DNA from: Trichopria drosophilae
Taxonomy: Eukaryota > Arthropoda > Insecta > Hymenoptera > Diapriidae
Reading direction: 5' to 3'
DNA length: 64,000 nt
Assembly (NCBI GenBank): GCA_030407085.1
Contig: CM059582.1
Span: forward strand, 161,378,001-161,442,000
In this document: positions 62,701-64,000 of the stretch, one piece after another
How positions within the stretch are numbered: the stretch's first letter is position 1
Layout: every line of letters starts with the position of its first letter
Notes under the pieces: generated by a model
Seen by the model: only the letters and a program-made list of their open reading frames with translations
Told to the model about the DNA's origin: nothing
The model's database searches: none
Program-made: the position numbers and the translations under genes

Positions 62701-63479
62701 AAATAAATAAAATAATACAGATCTGAATGGTACATTTGTTCATAATGAATGATTGAAAATCGGTGTGTTATCAAAATATGTGGAGTCTCATACATTTATC
62801 AGTTGATTAAACAAGTATATTTTACCTACTTCTTTCTTTTCTTGACTGTTTGAAATGATAGAAAACAATGAACATGGTACTGAGTATCACGATTGCAATT
62901 CCTGAAATAATTCCAATTCCATTCATACCGAAAATGTTGAAAGGTTCAGTAACGGCTGCGATATCTAAAATTGGACAAGCTTGTGGACAATCAACACAGC
63001 CGCAGGGCGTTGATGTGTTCTAATAAACAAATGTAATGTGGTTTTAAAATTCAGTCCAGTCATTTTAATATGTGTATAATGTTGACTTAAATTGATTGTT
63101 TCAAACTTACATCAAACGATTCACTGCACGGTATTGTTCTGGGACTCATAGGAACATTTGATGACAGAGATTCATTTGCATTATAAACAAAATTAATTTG
63201 GAAAGGAGCTAATGGATTTTGATCAACAGCTCCCATATAAGTAAACCACCTGCATAAAAATAATAGTACCTACATATTATATGTGTACTTTTATTTACAT
63301 ATTGTTTGCGTTGCCATATATTACTGTAGCATGTGCAATTAAACTTACACTTTTGGCGTACACATACTAGCTCCAGGAGATCCGCATGCGATATCTAAAA
63401 TCAATTGGCCACTCGATGGTACCACAATATTTTTACATGAATTGAATGTTCCATTGGCGTACTCTTCGGACAGGAATAT
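44780..63479 (-). CDS. NPC1: NPC1-type sterol transporter, 20 exons, 5' end outside window
   Basis: Exons (5' to 3'): 63479-63349, 63249-63111, 63019-62830, 59463-59129, 59028-58930, 58671-58469, 57900-57700, 54684-54483, 53863-53747, 53285-53105, 52447-52320, 50490-50239, 50155-49992, 49573-49431, 49359-49214, 48758-48562, 46978-46747, 46579-46466, 45069-44907, 44838-44780. They join in phase to 1131 residues. NPC1 moves cholesterol out of late endosomes/lysosomes after transfer from NPC2. Visible: end of the N-terminal sterol-binding domain (CPQACP Cys-rich link), first TM, luminal loop with FYRTEQIYI, sterol-sensing domain ([13 protein letters not shown] to [11 protein letters not shown]) with [10 protein letters not shown], the [13 protein letters not shown] loop, and last TMs with [10 protein letters not shown]. 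About 120 N-terminal residues are missing. The tail ends RRSSRN. It is NPC1 or the insect NPC1b paralogue; I cannot decide which. Confidence 0.95.
45070..46465. other. NPC1 intron between its third- and second-last exons
   Basis: Contains a diverged copy of the dispersed motif family (GATGTTGCCGATTACAATTC at 45743; CGCCATTTTGAATTTTGAAA at 45924), facing each other. The frame at 46063-46362 is not like a known protein. Confidence 0.4.
47475..48175. mobile_element. inverted-repeat element in an NPC1 intron, about 700 bp
   Basis: 47480-47545 (GAAATGTACAAAATATTTTC, TTTGACACTATATTTTAGC) mirrors 48103-48170 (AAAATATAGTGTCAAAGTTC, AATTTTGTACATTAGTGCG). AAAATGGCAATAAAAGC inside recalls the ATGGCGGA family. 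Non-coding. Confidence 0.6.
51184..51425. repeat. GAT-rich simple/compound repeat
   Basis: Imperfect GATGAT tracts interspersed with GATGTCGGAT and GATAATGTTA over about 240 bp, in an NPC1 intron. Likely length-polymorphic. Confidence 0.9.
51456..51630. mobile_element. MITE with CAGTAGTC...GGCCACC ends
   Basis: Right end is the inverse of CAGTAGTCGGCCACCTTCCA; the left end has this block preceded by a partial duplicate (CAGTAGTCAGCCACCCGA). TA flanks both sides, as for Tc1/mariner MITEs. Arms continue through GTTAATGTTAAAATTTTT. Confidence 0.8.
54685..55688. other. NPC1 intron segment, nothing recognised
   Basis: AT-rich intron sequence downstream (in gene orientation) of the 45-bp hairpin. 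Confidence 0.3.
55689..55815. repeat. perfect 45-bp inverted repeat with 37-bp spacer
   Basis: Arms 55689-55733 and 55771-55815 are exact reverse complements over 45 bp (left arm starts AATAAAGTGCGAAACCC and ends GGTTCTTGGTGA). It lies in an NPC1 intron. No mismatch at all suggests a young element, a functional hairpin, or a recent palindromic duplication. Confidence 0.95.
56430..57190 (+). pseudogene. 5' fragment of a LINE: ORF1 end and endonuclease start
   Basis: The first frame contains [20 protein letters not shown], an in-frame stop at 56574-56576, then [20 protein letters not shown] and TMDNFLVKK, as in ORF1-type proteins of insect LINEs with RPvlvkF motifs. A second frame follows from about 56890: [20 protein letters not shown] and IICLNETW, the start of an APE endonuclease (catalytic Asn and Glu visible). 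Homology stops near 57190, so the rest of ORF2 is missing. It sits antisense in an NPC1 intron. Confidence 0.75.
57191..57699. other. NPC1 intron segment, nothing recognised
   Basis: AT-rich spacer between the LINE fragment and the exon at 57700-57900. Confidence 0.3.
59882..62715 (+). mobile_element. decayed Jockey/CR1-like LINE in an NPC1 intron
   Basis: Carries endonuclease, reverse transcriptase and C-terminal segments in one direction and ends with a (TAAA)n tail at about 62691-62715. It lies antisense to NPC1 in the intron between 62830 and 59463, and accounts for most of that intron. The 5' limit is approximate and no target duplication was confirmed. Confidence 0.85.
60070..62632 (+). 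pseudogene. Jockey/CR1-like ORF2 (endonuclease and RT), broken
   Basis: Endonuclease start: [25 protein letters not shown] (Thr-Trp of the usual TETWL, catalytic Glu lost), [10 protein letters not shown]. The middle and end of the nuclease, including the catalytic Asp/His motifs, are deleted near 60360; the frame then resumes at [54 protein letters not shown], catalytic YADD near 61815. A frameshift lies near 61270-61300 and several more after 61958. The C-terminal region ([21 protein letters not shown]) is recognisable up to about 62630. It cannot be active. Confidence 0.88.
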
Positions 63480-64000
63480 CTAACAAACAACACCAGGAAT
63501 GCACAATCGGTAAAAAACCATCATTAATAACAAAGTAAATTTCTGTTATTTTTATTAATAACAATATTAATTTATTTTATCGCTGTACCAGTAAAATACG
63601 ATTCATTCTTGAATTTATCTATTATATAAGATAATGTTGAATTCTTTATAAGTGGGTAATTGATACTTCATTTGTATAAAATACTTTATGGGGTTGTTCT
63701 GTTTTTGCACACGTTGGAAAGAAATAAACATCAAGGTGTATCACCAGAGAAAAATTCTATTAATTTCAACATTACATTGTAGAATGTGGTGTATATTCTG
63801 TCAATTTCACAATTTCGTACTATTTAAATTAAAAAAACACATTTTGACATGACGTATATATAAATGAAAAAATAATAATTTTCTACAAATGCAAGATAGG
63901 TTATGGAGCATCCTTATCGCAAATTAGGTCTTAGTTGGCCGAGTAAATGTAAAAAAAATTGAATAAGTTCTTAAAAACAAAACTTAGCTTAAAAAACGGC
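63480..64000. other. upstream NPC1 intron
   Basis: A good acceptor (TTGTTAG) ends at 63480. No further coding exon is recognised up to the window edge, so the exons for the first 120 or so residues lie beyond. Confidence 0.5.

Noticed and set aside
62824..62829. NPC1 donor GTAAAA giving an exon ending at 62826
   Set aside because: It leaves the wrong phase for the next exon; the donor GTAGGT (exon end 62830) keeps the frame.

Overview
The window is AT-rich animal nuclear DNA, most likely from an insect or another arthropod. Genes are split by introns with GT..AG borders, and most of the rest is transposon debris of kinds common in insects (R1-clade and Jockey/CR1-like LINEs, Tc1/mariner, piggyBac, many small inverted-repeat elements). 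I cannot fix the order or species from sequence alone.

Three cellular genes are clear. (1) A polyubiquitin gene on + (2513-5026) has 11 head-to-tail ubiquitin units plus a terminal Met, with an intron ending 5 bases before the ATG. (2) Cdk9, the P-TEFb kinase, on + (31421-44258), was rebuilt from 7 exons into a 383-residue frame. (3) An NPC1 (Niemann-Pick C1) sterol transporter on - (44780-63479, 5' end outside the window) was rebuilt from 20 in-phase exons giving 1131 C-terminal residues. Cdk9 and NPC1 converge tail to tail with 521 bases between stop codons. A possible unidentified minus-strand exon lies at 349-499.

Between polyubiquitin and Cdk9 (about 5.6-30 kb) I see no host gene, only layered mobile elements. 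At 6.56-12.05 kb there is a four-level nest: an outer inverted-repeat element contains a second palindromic element, which contains a TA-duplicating MITE, which contains an R1-clade LINE flanked by a 14-bp target duplication. At 14.95-17.16 kb a piggyBac transposase relic sits between inverted arms of about 700 bp. At 18876-21450 there is an apparently intact DD41D Tc1/mariner-type transposon with a full transposase frame and nearly identical inverted repeats of about 297 bp. Many short inverted-repeat elements follow, two with clear 9-bp target duplications.

The introns of Cdk9 (8.1 and 3.1 kb) and NPC1 (up to about 3.4 kb) also carry elements: a Tc1 relic, several MITEs, a decayed Jockey/CR1-like LINE, a fragment of a second LINE, a GAT-rich simple repeat and a perfect 45-bp hairpin. 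The three host genes have unrelated jobs (ubiquitin supply, transcription elongation, lysosomal sterol export); nothing suggests they work as a unit.
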